64,000 nucleotides of DNA from DAISKN01 sp963716925 (lineage in GTDB: Bacteria > Acidobacteriota > Vicinamibacteria > Marinacidobacterales > SMYC01): the NCBI GenBank assembly GCA_963716925.1, contig CAVQUX010000024.1:186001-250000 (forward strand), written 5' to 3'. The notes beneath the pieces are model-generated. The model ran no database searches. It was given only the letters and a program-made list of their open reading frames with translations, and was not told where the DNA came from. This document shows positions 25,891 to 34,573 of this stretch, one piece after another (within the stretch, counting starts at the first letter, position 1; each line of letters starts with the position of its first letter). A program made the translations under genes and the position numbers.

Positions 25891-27087
25891 TCACGGGAAC
25901 AGGTTTCCGAATATCTCGACGCTCCCGAAAATCATCCCCAAACTTGCCCCCAGGCTCGGAAGCAGGAATGCGAGGAAGACGCGAAGGAGCCGGCTCTGCC
26001 ACCATCGCTTCAGCTTCGTCACGTCCTCCGCCACGGTCTGGAACTCCTTGACCCTCGGGGGCCGGACGAAGGCCTGGACGAAAGCGGTCACGTACCCCGC
26101 GCCCAGGACCGGGCTCAACGTCGTGATGGGTGCGGAAACGAATGCCGCGAGAACCGTGAGGGGATGCGCGAACGCCAGAATCGCCCCCAGGGCGCAAGGC
26201 GTGCCGCTCGCGAGAATCCAGAAAAGCGCGCTGTCCCCGGCGGCGGCGGGTCCTCTCGTCCAGCCGATGTAGCCGATCGAGCCCAGGATCGCGACCGGGA
26301 GGCTCCAGCCAATCCACTTCCACACCGGCGATACCGGAGGAATCCGATTCAGCTCCTCGAGGTCGGCCTCGCGATACTCGAGCAGGGCGTTCCGGATCCC
26401 GTCGAGGTGGCCGGCCCCTACGACGGCGACGACGCGCTGTCCCGGCGCCTCGCGGATCTTTTGGGAGAGGTAGAGGTCGCGCTCGTCGATGAGGACCTTC
26501 TTCAGCTCCGGCATCGCTTCTCCCAGATCCTTCATGAGCTCCGAGAGGACGTCGCGTTTCAGGAGCTCCTGGATCTGCGCCTCGCTGAGCTCCTTTTCGT
26601 CGAAGAGGCTCGCGAGGAGCGCGGACAGGAAAAGGGACTTCCGCCAGAACGACATCGACCGCCAGGCGCGCCGGAGCGTGGCCCGAACGTCCCGGTCCGC
26701 GAGCGTGACCCCGATTCCGTTCTCCTCGGAGACACGGACCGCCTCCAGGAGCTCGGTTCCGGGCATGACCCCCAGCTTCAGACCCATCCTCTTCTGGTAC
26801 GCCGCCAGAAGGAGGTTCACGATGAGGGTCGCGAGCTGCTTCTTCCGGATGATCTCCTTGAGGTCCAGCGACTCCCAGCGCTGCTGCTCGGTGAGCGCTT
26901 GATAACGCTGCTGGTCGAGCTCCACCGCGACGCGATCGGGCTTCTCCCTTTCGATGACCTCGCGGACCAGGTCCGCCGATCCCTTGGAGACGTGCGCCGT
27001 TCCCACGAGAATGAAGTCGCGGCCGTCGATCCGGAGGAACTGCACCTGATCCGGCGGATAGCTCCTGTTCGTGGCTTCGGTTGACAC
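25891..27087 (-). CDS. TraB/PrgY family membrane protein
   Basis: A protein of about 398 residues with the TraB/PrgY (pheromone-shutdown) fold: DFILVGTAHVSKGSADLV near residue 27, VAVELDQQRYQAL, VVAVVGAGHLDGIRNALL, then four or so C-terminal membrane segments (WKWIGWSLPVAILGSIGYIG, SALFWILASGTPCALGAILA and others). TraB proteins of enterococci lower pheromone activity and are thought to be membrane proteases related to the Tiki family; in other bacteria the role is unknown. The GTG at 27087 is chosen; the longer TTG start at 27138 would overlap the divergent pentapeptide gene. Confidence 0.8.
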   Translation of the reverse strand: MSTEATNRSYPPDQVQFLRIDGRDFILVGTAHVSKGSADLVREVIEREKPDRVAVELDQQRYQALTEQQRWESLDLKEIIRKKQLATLIVNLLLAAYQKRMGLKLGVMPGTELLEAVRVSEENGIGVTLADRDVRATLRRAWRSMSFWRKSLFLSALLASLFDEKELSEAQIQELLKRDVLSELMKDLGEAMPELKKVLIDERDLYLSQKIREAPGQRVVAVVGAGHLDGIRNALLEYREADLEELNRIPPVSPVWKWIGWSLPVAILGSIGYIGWTRGPAAAGDSALFWILASGTPCALGAILAFAHPLTVLAAFVSAPITTLSPVLGAGYVTAFVQAFVRPPRVKEFQTVAEDVTKLKRWWQSRLLRVFLAFLLPSLGASLGMIFGSVEIFGNLFP

Positions 27088-27105
27088 TGGCGCGATCGGC
27101 TTTCG

Positions 27106-27121
27106 GGGAGTTATTCTGAGC
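27106..27121. promoter_or_regulatory. Shared divergent promoter of the TraB and pentapeptide genes
   Basis: The short stretch GAGTTATTCTGAGCTC reads TATTCT on the plus strand and GAATAA on the minus strand, so both -10 boxes would overlap in 16 bases. Starts would then fall close to the GTG at 27132 and the GTG at 27087. No -35 motif is clear on either side. Confidence 0.3.
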
Positions 27122-27131
27122 TCAAACCCCC

Positions 27132-28023
27132 GTGGCAAACCCGGCTCACGAAGCGCTCCTTCGTCAAGGGCTCGAAGACTGGAACCAGTGGCGCCGCCTG
27201 AACCGGAACGTCGTCCCCGACCTCGAAGGCCTGGCGATGTCCGCGGCGAATCTCTCGGGCGCGGACCTGAGCCACGCTCTCCTTTCGGGAGCGATGCTCA
27301 TCCGCGCGAAGCTCACCGGCGCCGACTTGAGGTATGCCGATCTGAGGCGGTCGCAGCTTCACGAAGCCGACTTCACCGATGCCGACCTGTATCGCGCGAA
27401 CCTGGAATGCGCGGCGCTTCCCGGCGCGAAGCTTCGAAGGAGCCGGCTCGCCGGCGCCAACCTCCGCGGGGCCGCGATCACTGTCGTGGATTTTCGGAGC
27501 GCCGACATGAGCGACGCGGATTTCTCCGGCGCCGACCTCAGAGAGTCCCTGGGTGCGGGCGCCACTCTCGAGCGCGCGAACCTCGAGCGGGCCGAGCTTT
27601 TCGGCTGCCGCTTGAACGATGTGAACCTCCGCGGCGCGAAAGGGGTGAGCGCACGCCAGCTCGAAGAGGCCATCCTCGACGAGCTGACTTCCCTTCCCGG
27701 ACGGCTTCACCTCGGGCAACGCGGAGCTCACGCTCGAGGCCCTTTGCCGGGCGCTCGAGTCGTTGAAGTCCCGCTCCACCGGAGCGATGGTGCCCGAGAA
27801 CGAAGTCTCGTCCTATCACGCACTCCTCCGGAAGCTCGAGGCGCAAGGCGTTCCCACCGACACCGCCCGGATCCACGAAGCCGAGATCGCGCGGACCATC
27901 ACTTCCTGGGATCCCACCCCGGGCGGAGAGGCCTTCGAGATCTCCCCGGTCCGCGGGGTCAACGCCGCACTCTTCAAGCGCAGGATCGATTCACTCCTCG
28001 ACGACCTCCGGCGAAAGCCGTGA
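27132..28023 (+). CDS. Pentapeptide-repeat protein, interrupted by a one-base frameshift
   Basis: Residues 33-175 are a run of A(D/N)LxX pentapeptides (LSGADLSHA, LTGADLRYADLRRSQLHEAD, FSGADLRES), which fold into a right-handed quadrilateral beta-helix; some such proteins mimic DNA and bind gyrase, most have unknown roles. Near 27697 the frame breaks after LDELTSLP; removing one C of a CCC run continues it as DGFTSGNAELTLEALCRALE and then an acidic C-terminal region to the stop at 28023, giving about 296 residues. The tail (VSSYHALLRKLEAQG) is not repetitive. The stop lies two bases from the convergent amidohydrolase stop. Confidence 0.75.
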
Positions 28024-28024
28024 T

Positions 28025-29626
28025 TCAGCGGCCCGCGGAATCGGTCGCTTTGCCCATTTTCGCCGTCTCCACCATCCTGGCGACGTCGGCGAGCAGCTCC
28101 TTGGCGTCGTAGACGATTCCGTCCTTGATGGTGTACTTCACGCCGCCCACGCGCTCCGCCTTCCCCGTCTGATCGTTCAGCCGCTCGGCTCCGGTTCCGT
28201 AGAGCACCTTCAGGTTCGCGATTGGATTCTCGTCGACGACCACCAGGTCGGCCAGCAGACCGGGACGGACGACGCCGAACTCGATGGGCTTGCCCTGGGG
28301 CTCGAACAGACCCTCGGCGCCGTGGAGAGTCGCCCCGCGGAAGATCTCCAGCGGATGGAACCCCGCTTCCTGGAGCAGCTCCATCTCCTCGATGTTTCCG
28401 AATCCCCAGAGGTTGTAGATGAAGGCCGCGTCGTCGCTCACCGTCACCCGGCCTCCGCGGTCCTTGTAGTCGTCGAGAAATTGCATCCACACGCGGTAGA
28501 AGTTCCTCCAGGCCACCTCTTCCCACGTGGTCCAGTAGTACCAGTAGGAGCCGTGATTGAGGCGGCTCGGTCGATAGAACTCCCACAGGGAAGGAAGCGT
28601 GTACTTCTCGTGGTAGTCGGAGTTGCGCCTCCGCATCACGTCCCGGCCGGCGAGATAGGCGGTCATCGTCGGATCGAGGATCGTCCGGTGCTCGAGGAAC
28701 TCGTCGAGAAGGGCCTCCCACTCCGGGCTTCCCCGCGGATGGATCTTGTCCCACTGCATCGCCACCTGGGCGAAGCGATCCTGCTCGTTGTTGTAGTTGG
28801 CGCTCGGAGGCCAGGGCTGGACGTCCGTCCCGTCGTAGAGCGATTCGAAGATCCCGTAGAAGTGGGTCACCGTTCCCAGTCCCAGGCGGGCGGCGTCGAT
28901 GGCGTTCATCTGCGCGACGCCGTTCTGGGAGAGGTGGGCGGTCGAGCCCAGGCCGTTCGCCTTCGCCTCGTCGAGGAGGGCTTTCATGATCTCGGGAGGG
29001 TGGGCGTCGAGCTTGAGGCCGTCGATCCCTTTCGCTTTCGCGTAGCGGACCCACTCCCGTGCTTTCTCCGGGGTGGTGATGGGTCCACCCTTCCAGTCCT
29101 CGCCCTGCCCGGGACGGTGGTAGGCGTAGAGTCGTGGAGCGACGATCTCGTTCCGGGCGCTTCGTTCGCGCTCGGAGAGGCTGAAGGCCATCGAAGCGAG
29201 GGGGACGCCGCGGATGGTCGTCACTCCGTGAGCCATGAAGAGCTTGTAGGTGTACTCCGCTTCGGGCGCCTTGGGAACGTTTCCCAGGTGCGTGTGGAGA
29301 TTGACGAAGCCGGGAAGAACGTACGAGCGCGAGGCGTCGATCTCCTTCGTCGCGCCCTGGGGCCGTTCCTTTTCGTCGATCGGCATTTGAGGGACGCCGA
29401 CGTTCTTGATCTCGACGATGCGGTTCTTCTCGATGACGATGTCGACGGGTCCACGAGGCATCGCCCCGGTGCCGTCGATGAGGGTCGCGCCGCGCAGGAT
29501 GAGCCTGTCGAACGGGCCCTCGCCCTGGGCTCCTCGCGGAGGCGCAGGCTTGGGGTCTTCCTGTCCAAAGCCGACGCCGAGAGCCAGCATCGTGAAAAGG
29601 CACGCCGCAGCGAACGGTTTCCTCAT
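28025..29626 (-). CDS. Secreted amidohydrolase family protein
   Basis: A 533-residue amidohydrolase of the imidazolonepropionase-like group. The ATG at 29626 gives a signal peptide (MRKPFAAACLFTMLALGVGF), with GGGAGG as ribosome-binding site. The first metal site is LPGFVNLHTHLG; DGLKLDAHPPE and STAHLSQNG follow, then VSDDAAFIYNL with the aspartate, and GLFEPQGKPIEFGVVRPGLL / ADLVVVDENP at the C-terminal sheet. The family includes cyclic amidases and prolidase-like enzymes; substrate unknown. A palindromic repeat copy lies just upstream. Confidence 0.85.
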   Translation of the reverse strand: MRKPFAAACLFTMLALGVGFGQEDPKPAPPRGAQGEGPFDRLILRGATLIDGTGAMPRGPVDIVIEKNRIVEIKNVGVPQMPIDEKERPQGATKEIDASRSYVLPGFVNLHTHLGNVPKAPEAEYTYKLFMAHGVTTIRGVPLASMAFSLSERERSARNEIVAPRLYAYHRPGQGEDWKGGPITTPEKAREWVRYAKAKGIDGLKLDAHPPEIMKALLDEAKANGLGSTAHLSQNGVAQMNAIDAARLGLGTVTHFYGIFESLYDGTDVQPWPPSANYNNEQDRFAQVAMQWDKIHPRGSPEWEALLDEFLEHRTILDPTMTAYLAGRDVMRRRNSDYHEKYTLPSLWEFYRPSRLNHGSYWYYWTTWEEVAWRNFYRVWMQFLDDYKDRGGRVTVSDDAAFIYNLWGFGNIEEMELLQEAGFHPLEIFRGATLHGAEGLFEPQGKPIEFGVVRPGLLADLVVVDENPIANLKVLYGTGAERLNDQTGKAERVGGVKYTIKDGIVYDAKELLADVARMVETAKMGKATDSAGR

Positions 29627-29658
29627 GATTGCCTCCCGAGCCGGTATCATAGTGTATA

Positions 29659-29686
29659 AGTGCCGCGAGGCCCCACCCCCGCGGCC
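29659..29686. repeat. Intergenic palindromic repeat, copy 2
   Basis: Second copy of the unit at 24697-24725, with A for G at one position (AGTGCCGCGAGGCCCCACCC). The change is compensated by an extended stem CGCGAGGCC / GGCCTCGCG using bases just after the unit, so a hairpin is kept. It sits between the TPR gene stop and the amidohydrolase start. Confidence 0.6.
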
Positions 29687-29714
29687 TCGCGCCAGCCTGC
29701 ATCGTGCAGACACG

Positions 29715-30635
29715 TCATCGAAGCGAGTCGATGAGGTGCGCGATCTCCGGTGCCGCCTCGGGCAGAAGAGAGAGAAGACGATCGAAGCAGGCACGAGCTT
29801 CGTCCTTTCGGCCCGCGCGAACGAGCTCGCGCCCGAGGAGGAACAGGGCCCGCGCGCTGTCCGGACTCTCCTCGGCCGCCCGCCTGAGCTCGGCTATCGC
29901 ATCGTCCCGGCGACCGACTCGAGAGAGATCCAGTCCCCGGGCGATGCGGGTTTCGGCCCGCTTGATCTGATCGAATCGGCGGAGCTCGCGAGCCGCGTCG
30001 TCGACCCGTCCGCGCCGCTGAAGCGACCGCGCGAGGAGGTAGCGCGCCGAAGCGTGCTCCGGCTCGACGCCGAGCACTTCGCGAAGGATGGGCTCCACCT
30101 CCTCGCCGCGAGCCCAACGGATCTCGGCGAGAAGATGCCGGGCGGCAACGCCGGGAGTGGGCTCGGAAGAATCGAGGGGCGCTCTCGACGGCGCCGGAGA
30201 AAGCTCCACCGCTTTTTCGGCCGCGGTCTCGGCGGGCTCCAAGCGACCCAGACCCTGGTACACGGCCGCCAGGTAATAATGAGCGAGAGCCGCCTTCGGT
30301 CGACGGGCTATCGCGAGCTCGAGGTCGCTTTTCGCATCCTCGTACCGGCGGAGCTCGAAGAGGATCGCTCCCCGGGTCACCCGCAGGGCGTCCTGATCCG
30401 GCGCGAGCTCCAGAGCGCGAGCCAGTGACGCGGCCGCTTGCGGAAGCCCCCCCGCCGCGGCCTGAAGCTGCGCGAGAAACGCGAGCTCGGGCGCGCGGGG
30501 CTCCGCTCGCGTCCGGCTCTCGAGGAACTTGACCGCATCCTCGAGGCGTCCACTCTCGGCCATGCTGCGGGCCCGGTCGAGCGTGTCTTCTTGAAGAAAC
30601 AAAAACACGATAACCAGCAGAGCATCGAGCTCCAT
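29715..30635 (-). CDS. Tetratricopeptide-repeat protein
   Basis: A 306-residue TPR protein. The ATG at 30635 gives a hydrophobic N-terminus (MELDALLVIVFLFLQ) that is a signal peptide or anchor. Repeats are visible as 34-residue helical pairs, for example AKSDLELAIARRPKAALAHY, YLAAVYQGLGRLEPAETAAE and a C-terminal set ending ARACFDRLLSLLPEAAPEIA. TPRs mediate protein contacts; the partner is unknown. The frame extends further upstream, but that part is composed like noncoding DNA. Divergent from the TonB-dependent receptor. Confidence 0.75.
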   Translation of the reverse strand: MELDALLVIVFLFLQEDTLDRARSMAESGRLEDAVKFLESRTRAEPRAPELAFLAQLQAAAGGLPQAAASLARALELAPDQDALRVTRGAILFELRRYEDAKSDLELAIARRPKAALAHYYLAAVYQGLGRLEPAETAAEKAVELSPAPSRAPLDSSEPTPGVAARHLLAEIRWARGEEVEPILREVLGVEPEHASARYLLARSLQRRGRVDDAARELRRFDQIKRAETRIARGLDLSRVGRRDDAIAELRRAAEESPDSARALFLLGRELVRAGRKDEARACFDRLLSLLPEAAPEIAHLIDSLR

Positions 30636-30955
30636 AAACGCTCGAAACCATCGTACATCAGACTTCAAATCCAACGAGTTGAATCTCCGATCTGAGATCT
30701 CAGATTCGGGATATAGTGCGAAGCTATTGATGGAATGGAATTTACAAATCAAAGTCCTTGGTGCGCATCCCTTGACCCAAATTTCCGGATTTCGCCTCCC
30801 TCGACTACCGAACACTAAGCGCATGTTTGGCCAATGGAAGATTTGTTTGTTAGGCCAGAGGCCCAATTCACAATGCAATATGCGGACCACTTCTGGCACT
30901 CCGATTGCTCGGCAACTGCCGTCGTCCTGTTCCAGTCCATAGCAAGGGGGACTTT
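30636..30955. promoter_or_regulatory. A/T-rich divergent control region
   Basis: This 320-base gap between the TPR gene and the TonB-dependent receptor is visibly lower in G+C than its surroundings. It contains ATCTGAGATCTCAGAT (30690-30705), a perfect 16-bp palindrome flanked by CCG and TCGG, a good operator candidate. A possible promoter for the receptor is TTGTTA, 16-17 bases, then CACAAT around 30870. No ORF of credible composition is present. Confidence 0.5.
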
Positions 30956-33814
30956 ATGCAAATGAGGCGTCTTTTCATCCTGGCGGCAACGCTGCTGTTC
31001 GCCGCCGGGCTGGTGTCGGCCCAAACACAGACCGGCACCATCACCGGGGTCGCAACCGACGAGCAGGGGGCGGTGATGCCCGGCGTTACCGTGATGATCC
31101 AGAGCCCGGCTCTCATCGGAGGCACGCGTACCGCGGTCACCAATACGACGGGGAGCTATCAGTTCTCGCAGCTCGCCCCCGGAATGTATACCGTGATCTT
31201 TCAACTCTCCGGGTTCAACACTATCCGGATGGAAGAGATCGACGTCCGTGTTGCATTCAACACCAAGGTGGACGCGCGGATGCAGGTCGCGGGAGTCGAG
31301 GAAACCGTTACCGTCACCGGGGAGTCGCCGGTGGTCGACGTGAAGTCCACGGTCACCGCGACCAACATCGACAAAGACCTTTTCGAGAGCGTGCCCAGCG
31401 GCAACAATCCCTTCACCATGGCCAGCTTCGTGCCGGGCATGGTCACCGACCGACTCGACGTAGGGGGCAACGAAGGCGCGCAGCAGTATGGGCTCCAGAT
31501 CTTCGGCTCCGACCCCGATCAGAAGACGTTCTCGGTCGACGGCCTCAAGGTGAATTGGCCGGGCGGCGCCGGCGGCGCCACCATGCAGTACTACGACTTC
31601 GCCATGTACGAGGAGTACAACTTTCAGAACGCCACCCAGTCGGCGGAAGTCGACGTCCCCGGCGTCTACATGAACATGGTGACGAAGTCGGGAGGAAACG
31701 AGTTCTCGAGCGACAACACGTTCTATTTCGAGAATGACGCTCTCCAGGCGAACAACATCGACGAAGATCTCGAAGCCCTCGGAATCCAGCAGGGAAACCC
31801 CATCGATATCGCCTACGACTGGAACTCGACCCTGGGCGGACCCATCGCCCAGGACAAGGCTTGGTTCTTCAGCTCCATCCGCTGGTGGAGGCTCGACCAG
31901 TTCCAGACGGGAGCGCGCAATCCGGACGGCAGCCAGGCCATCGACGACAACCGCATTCGCAACTTCATGGGCAAGGTGACCTACCAGCCGACCGGGCTCG
32001 ACAAGATCTCCTTCATGGCCCAGGGGAACCACAAACAGCGTTTCCATCGCCGCGACCCTCCGTACCTCTTCGTCGAGGACAAGGCCTCGCGGTTCCAGAA
32101 TCAGTGGGCGTACAACGCCCTCGGCCAGTACAGCCACGTCATCGGGCAGACGGGTCTCCTGGACGTGCGCTTCGGACGGATGTGGGGGGAGACACCTTAC
32201 GGTTACCAGGAAGGCGTCGGTCCCGACGATATCAGCATCGCCGACACCGTTCAATTCACCATCGTCAACTCGCAGTTCACCGAGTACTTCAACCCCAACA
32301 GCCGGAATCAGTTCAACGTCGCCTACAGCCTCTTCAAGGACTGGTTCAACGGGAACCACGATTTGAAGGTCGGCCTCCAGATGAGCTGGGAGCGGATGTT
32401 CCAGGAGAGCCGGCGCCTCCAGGACTACCGTCTCGAGCTCGCGGACGGGGTTCCCGCCTTCGCGGTCCTCGGCAACACTCCTGTGACGGAAGAGGAGCTG
32501 ACGCGCACCTGGGCCCTCTACCTTCAGGACAACTGGAGCATGGGGCAGAAGCTGACTCTGAACCTCGGCGTGCGCATCGACGCGATCAACGGCATCGTGC
32601 CGGAGCAGAGCAGCCCCGCCGGCACCTGGATCGGAGAGCGCAGCCAGCCGCGTGTGGACGGGCTTCCGAGCTGGACCAACGTGGCGCCGCGGCTTGGCTT
32701 CTCCTATGACCTACGGGGCGACGGCCGAACGGCGATCAAGGGCAGTTACGGCCGCTACTACGTGCAGACCGGGACCCTCATCGCCGAGAATCTCAACCGC
32801 AACGGGGTCACCGATGTGCGCGCCACCTGGCGGGACCTCGACGGCGACCTTCGCATCACACCCGGCCCCTGCGGCAGCATCACCTGCAGCACCGAGCTTG
32901 GAACCATCCCCGCCTTTTCCACGAGCAACCGGACCTACGACGGGAACGCCAAGCGGCCGTTCGACGACGAGTTCAGCTTCGGCGTCGACCATAGCCTGAC
33001 CAACGACCTCGGCTTGAGCATAACCTACGCTCACCGACGCCACCCCTACGGGCTCGGGATCATCAATCTGGCGCGACCTTCTACCGGCTACACGCCAGTC
33101 GATCGTCAGTTCACGAATCCCGCCGGTCAGGTGGAGACCGTCACCGTGTACAGTCTCGACCCCGCGCTCCTCCGGGTGTCACAGACTTCGATCGTCAGCA
33201 GCGAAGTGCTGAATAGCAGTTACGACGGCGTCAACGTCACGGTGAACAAGAGGTTTCGCGAGAGGTGGCAGCTTCTCGGCGGAATGGCGTTCTCCAACAA
33301 CAAGGGTTTCTACCACACGGGGATTCTCACGAATAACAACGGCTTCGACTTGAACAACCCGAATAGCTACCTCGGACGCGAGGACTCCGCCATCTTCACC
33401 GACGTCCCCTTCCAGCTCAACCTGGCGGGGAGCTACTTGATGCCCAAGGACATCCTGCTGGCTTTCAAGTACACGGCACGTTCGGGAATTCCCTTGGAGC
33501 GGCAGCTCAGCGTTCGCGGGCTCACCCAGACCGAGACCGTCTACGTAGCCCCACGGGGTGAGGACCGCACGGAGTCGGTGGCGGCGTTCGTGGACCTCCG
33601 GATCTCCAAGCGGTTCCAGCTCTCGGAGCAGACTCGCTTCGAGGCCAGCGTCGATCTGTTCAACCTGCTCAACTCCAACAGCATTCTCAACCAGAACGCG
33701 GCAGTGGGAGCGAGCACCGGATCGACCGTGGCGCCCTTGAGCACGAGCTGGGGTCGTCCGAGCCTGCTTCTGACACCGCGAATCATCCGACTCGGCGTCA
33801 AGCTGTCGTTCTGA
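30956..33814 (+). CDS. TonB-dependent receptor with carboxypeptidase-regulatory-like domain
   Basis: A 952-residue outer-membrane protein of the Oar-like type common in Acidobacteriota. AAGGGGG precedes the ATG at 30956; the signal peptide is MQMRRLFILAATLLFAAGLV. Residues about 25-105 are a carboxypeptidase-regulatory-like beta-sandwich (GTITGVATDEQGAVMPGVTV, YQFSQLAPGMYTVIFQLSGF). A plug domain follows, including GVYMNMVTKSGGNEFSSD, then a long beta-barrel ending at the terminal phenylalanine of LIRLGVKLSF-type residues (IIRLGVKLSF). Such receptors import oligomeric nutrients using the TonB system; ligand unknown. A FadR-type regulator and three other genes follow on the same strand. Confidence 0.88.
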   Translation: MQMRRLFILAATLLFAAGLVSAQTQTGTITGVATDEQGAVMPGVTVMIQSPALIGGTRTAVTNTTGSYQFSQLAPGMYTVIFQLSGFNTIRMEEIDVRVAFNTKVDARMQVAGVEETVTVTGESPVVDVKSTVTATNIDKDLFESVPSGNNPFTMASFVPGMVTDRLDVGGNEGAQQYGLQIFGSDPDQKTFSVDGLKVNWPGGAGGATMQYYDFAMYEEYNFQNATQSAEVDVPGVYMNMVTKSGGNEFSSDNTFYFENDALQANNIDEDLEALGIQQGNPIDIAYDWNSTLGGPIAQDKAWFFSSIRWWRLDQFQTGARNPDGSQAIDDNRIRNFMGKVTYQPTGLDKISFMAQGNHKQRFHRRDPPYLFVEDKASRFQNQWAYNALGQYSHVIGQTGLLDVRFGRMWGETPYGYQEGVGPDDISIADTVQFTIVNSQFTEYFNPNSRNQFNVAYSLFKDWFNGNHDLKVGLQMSWERMFQESRRLQDYRLELADGVPAFAVLGNTPVTEEELTRTWALYLQDNWSMGQKLTLNLGVRIDAINGIVPEQSSPAGTWIGERSQPRVDGLPSWTNVAPRLGFSYDLRGDGRTAIKGSYGRYYVQTGTLIAENLNRNGVTDVRATWRDLDGDLRITPGPCGSITCSTELGTIPAFSTSNRTYDGNAKRPFDDEFSFGVDHSLTNDLGLSITYAHRRHPYGLGIINLARPSTGYTPVDRQFTNPAGQVETVTVYSLDPALLRVSQTSIVSSEVLNSSYDGVNVTVNKRFRERWQLLGGMAFSNNKGFYHTGILTNNNGFDLNNPNSYLGREDSAIFTDVPFQLNLAGSYLMPKDILLAFKYTARSGIPLERQLSVRGLTQTETVYVAPRGEDRTESVAAFVDLRISKRFQLSEQTRFEASVDLFNLLNSNSILNQNAAVGASTGSTVAPLSTSWGRPSLLLTPRIIRLGVKLSF

Positions 33815-33832
33815 TGCCGTAGCATCGAGAGG

Positions 33833-33857
33833 GGGGGGCCGGCGACGTCGGCCCCCC
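33833..33857 (+). terminator. GC-rich hairpin after the receptor gene
   Basis: A 9-bp stem (GGGGGGCCG / CGGCCCCCC) with a seven-base loop lies 19 bases past the receptor stop and 21 bases before the regulator gene. There is no T run, so it may be a partial terminator that lowers expression of the genes beyond it. Confidence 0.5.
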
Positions 33858-33877
33858 GATTCGGGAGACGGCCTGCC

Positions 33878-34573
33878 ATGGCCCAGTCGGAAAAGCTCAC
33901 CCTCAAGACCCTGCGAGAGCAGGTGTACGACTATCTCCGCGAGAGCCTGAACCGGGGCGATCTGGTGCCGGGAGCCACCGTGGATCTCGCGAAGCTCAGC
34001 GCGAAGCTCGGAGTGAGCAAGACTCCCCTGCGCTTCGCGCTCTTCCAGCTCGAGAACGAGGGCTTCGTCACCATCCTTCCCCGCCGGGGCTGTGTCGTGA
34101 ACGTGCTCTCTCTCGAGGAAATCCGAAGCATCTACCAGATCATCGGAGCCCTCGAGTCTTCCGTCGTCCTCGCGGAGTTCCGCAGGATCACGCCCGCGGT
34201 CATCGAGCGCCTGCGGCATTTCAACCGGCTGGCGAGAACCGCTATCGTCGAGGACGACTTCGATCGGTATTACGCGTTCAACCTGGACTTCCACGAGCAA
34301 TACCTGGAGCTGAGCTCGAACGAGCGACTGAAGCGAGCGGTGAAGACCCTGAAGCACCGCCTGTACGACTTCCCGCGGAAGGACCGATTCGTGAAAGAGT
34401 GGGAGCTGCGGTCGACCGATGAACACGAAGAGTTCGTTCGCCTCCTGGAAGCGGGAAGAGCCAGGGACGCGGCGGATTACATCCGCGACGTCCACTGGGA
34501 TTTCGACGTCCAGCGCTCCTACGTGGAGCAGTACTACGGCGCCGCCGCCGCCGAGACGCTAGCCTTCGGATGA
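33878..34573 (+). CDS. GntR-family regulator, FadR (FCD) subfamily
   Basis: A 231-residue regulator. The N-terminal winged helix (TLREQVYDYLRESLNRGDLV, LAKLSAKLGVSKTPLRFAL, FQLENEGFVTILPRRGCVVN) is a typical GntR DNA-binding domain. The C-terminal FCD domain has the metal-binding pattern FNLDFHEQYLELSSN and STDEHEEFVRLLEAG. FCD regulators bind small carboxylates or acyl compounds and repress neighbouring catabolic or uptake genes. The receptor gene and the 16-bp palindrome upstream of it are natural targets. The ATG at 33878 is preceded by no strong Shine-Dalgarno. Confidence 0.85.
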   Translation: MAQSEKLTLKTLREQVYDYLRESLNRGDLVPGATVDLAKLSAKLGVSKTPLRFALFQLENEGFVTILPRRGCVVNVLSLEEIRSIYQIIGALESSVVLAEFRRITPAVIERLRHFNRLARTAIVEDDFDRYYAFNLDFHEQYLELSSNERLKRAVKTLKHRLYDFPRKDRFVKEWELRSTDEHEEFVRLLEAGRARDAADYIRDVHWDFDVQRSYVEQYYGAAAAETLAFG

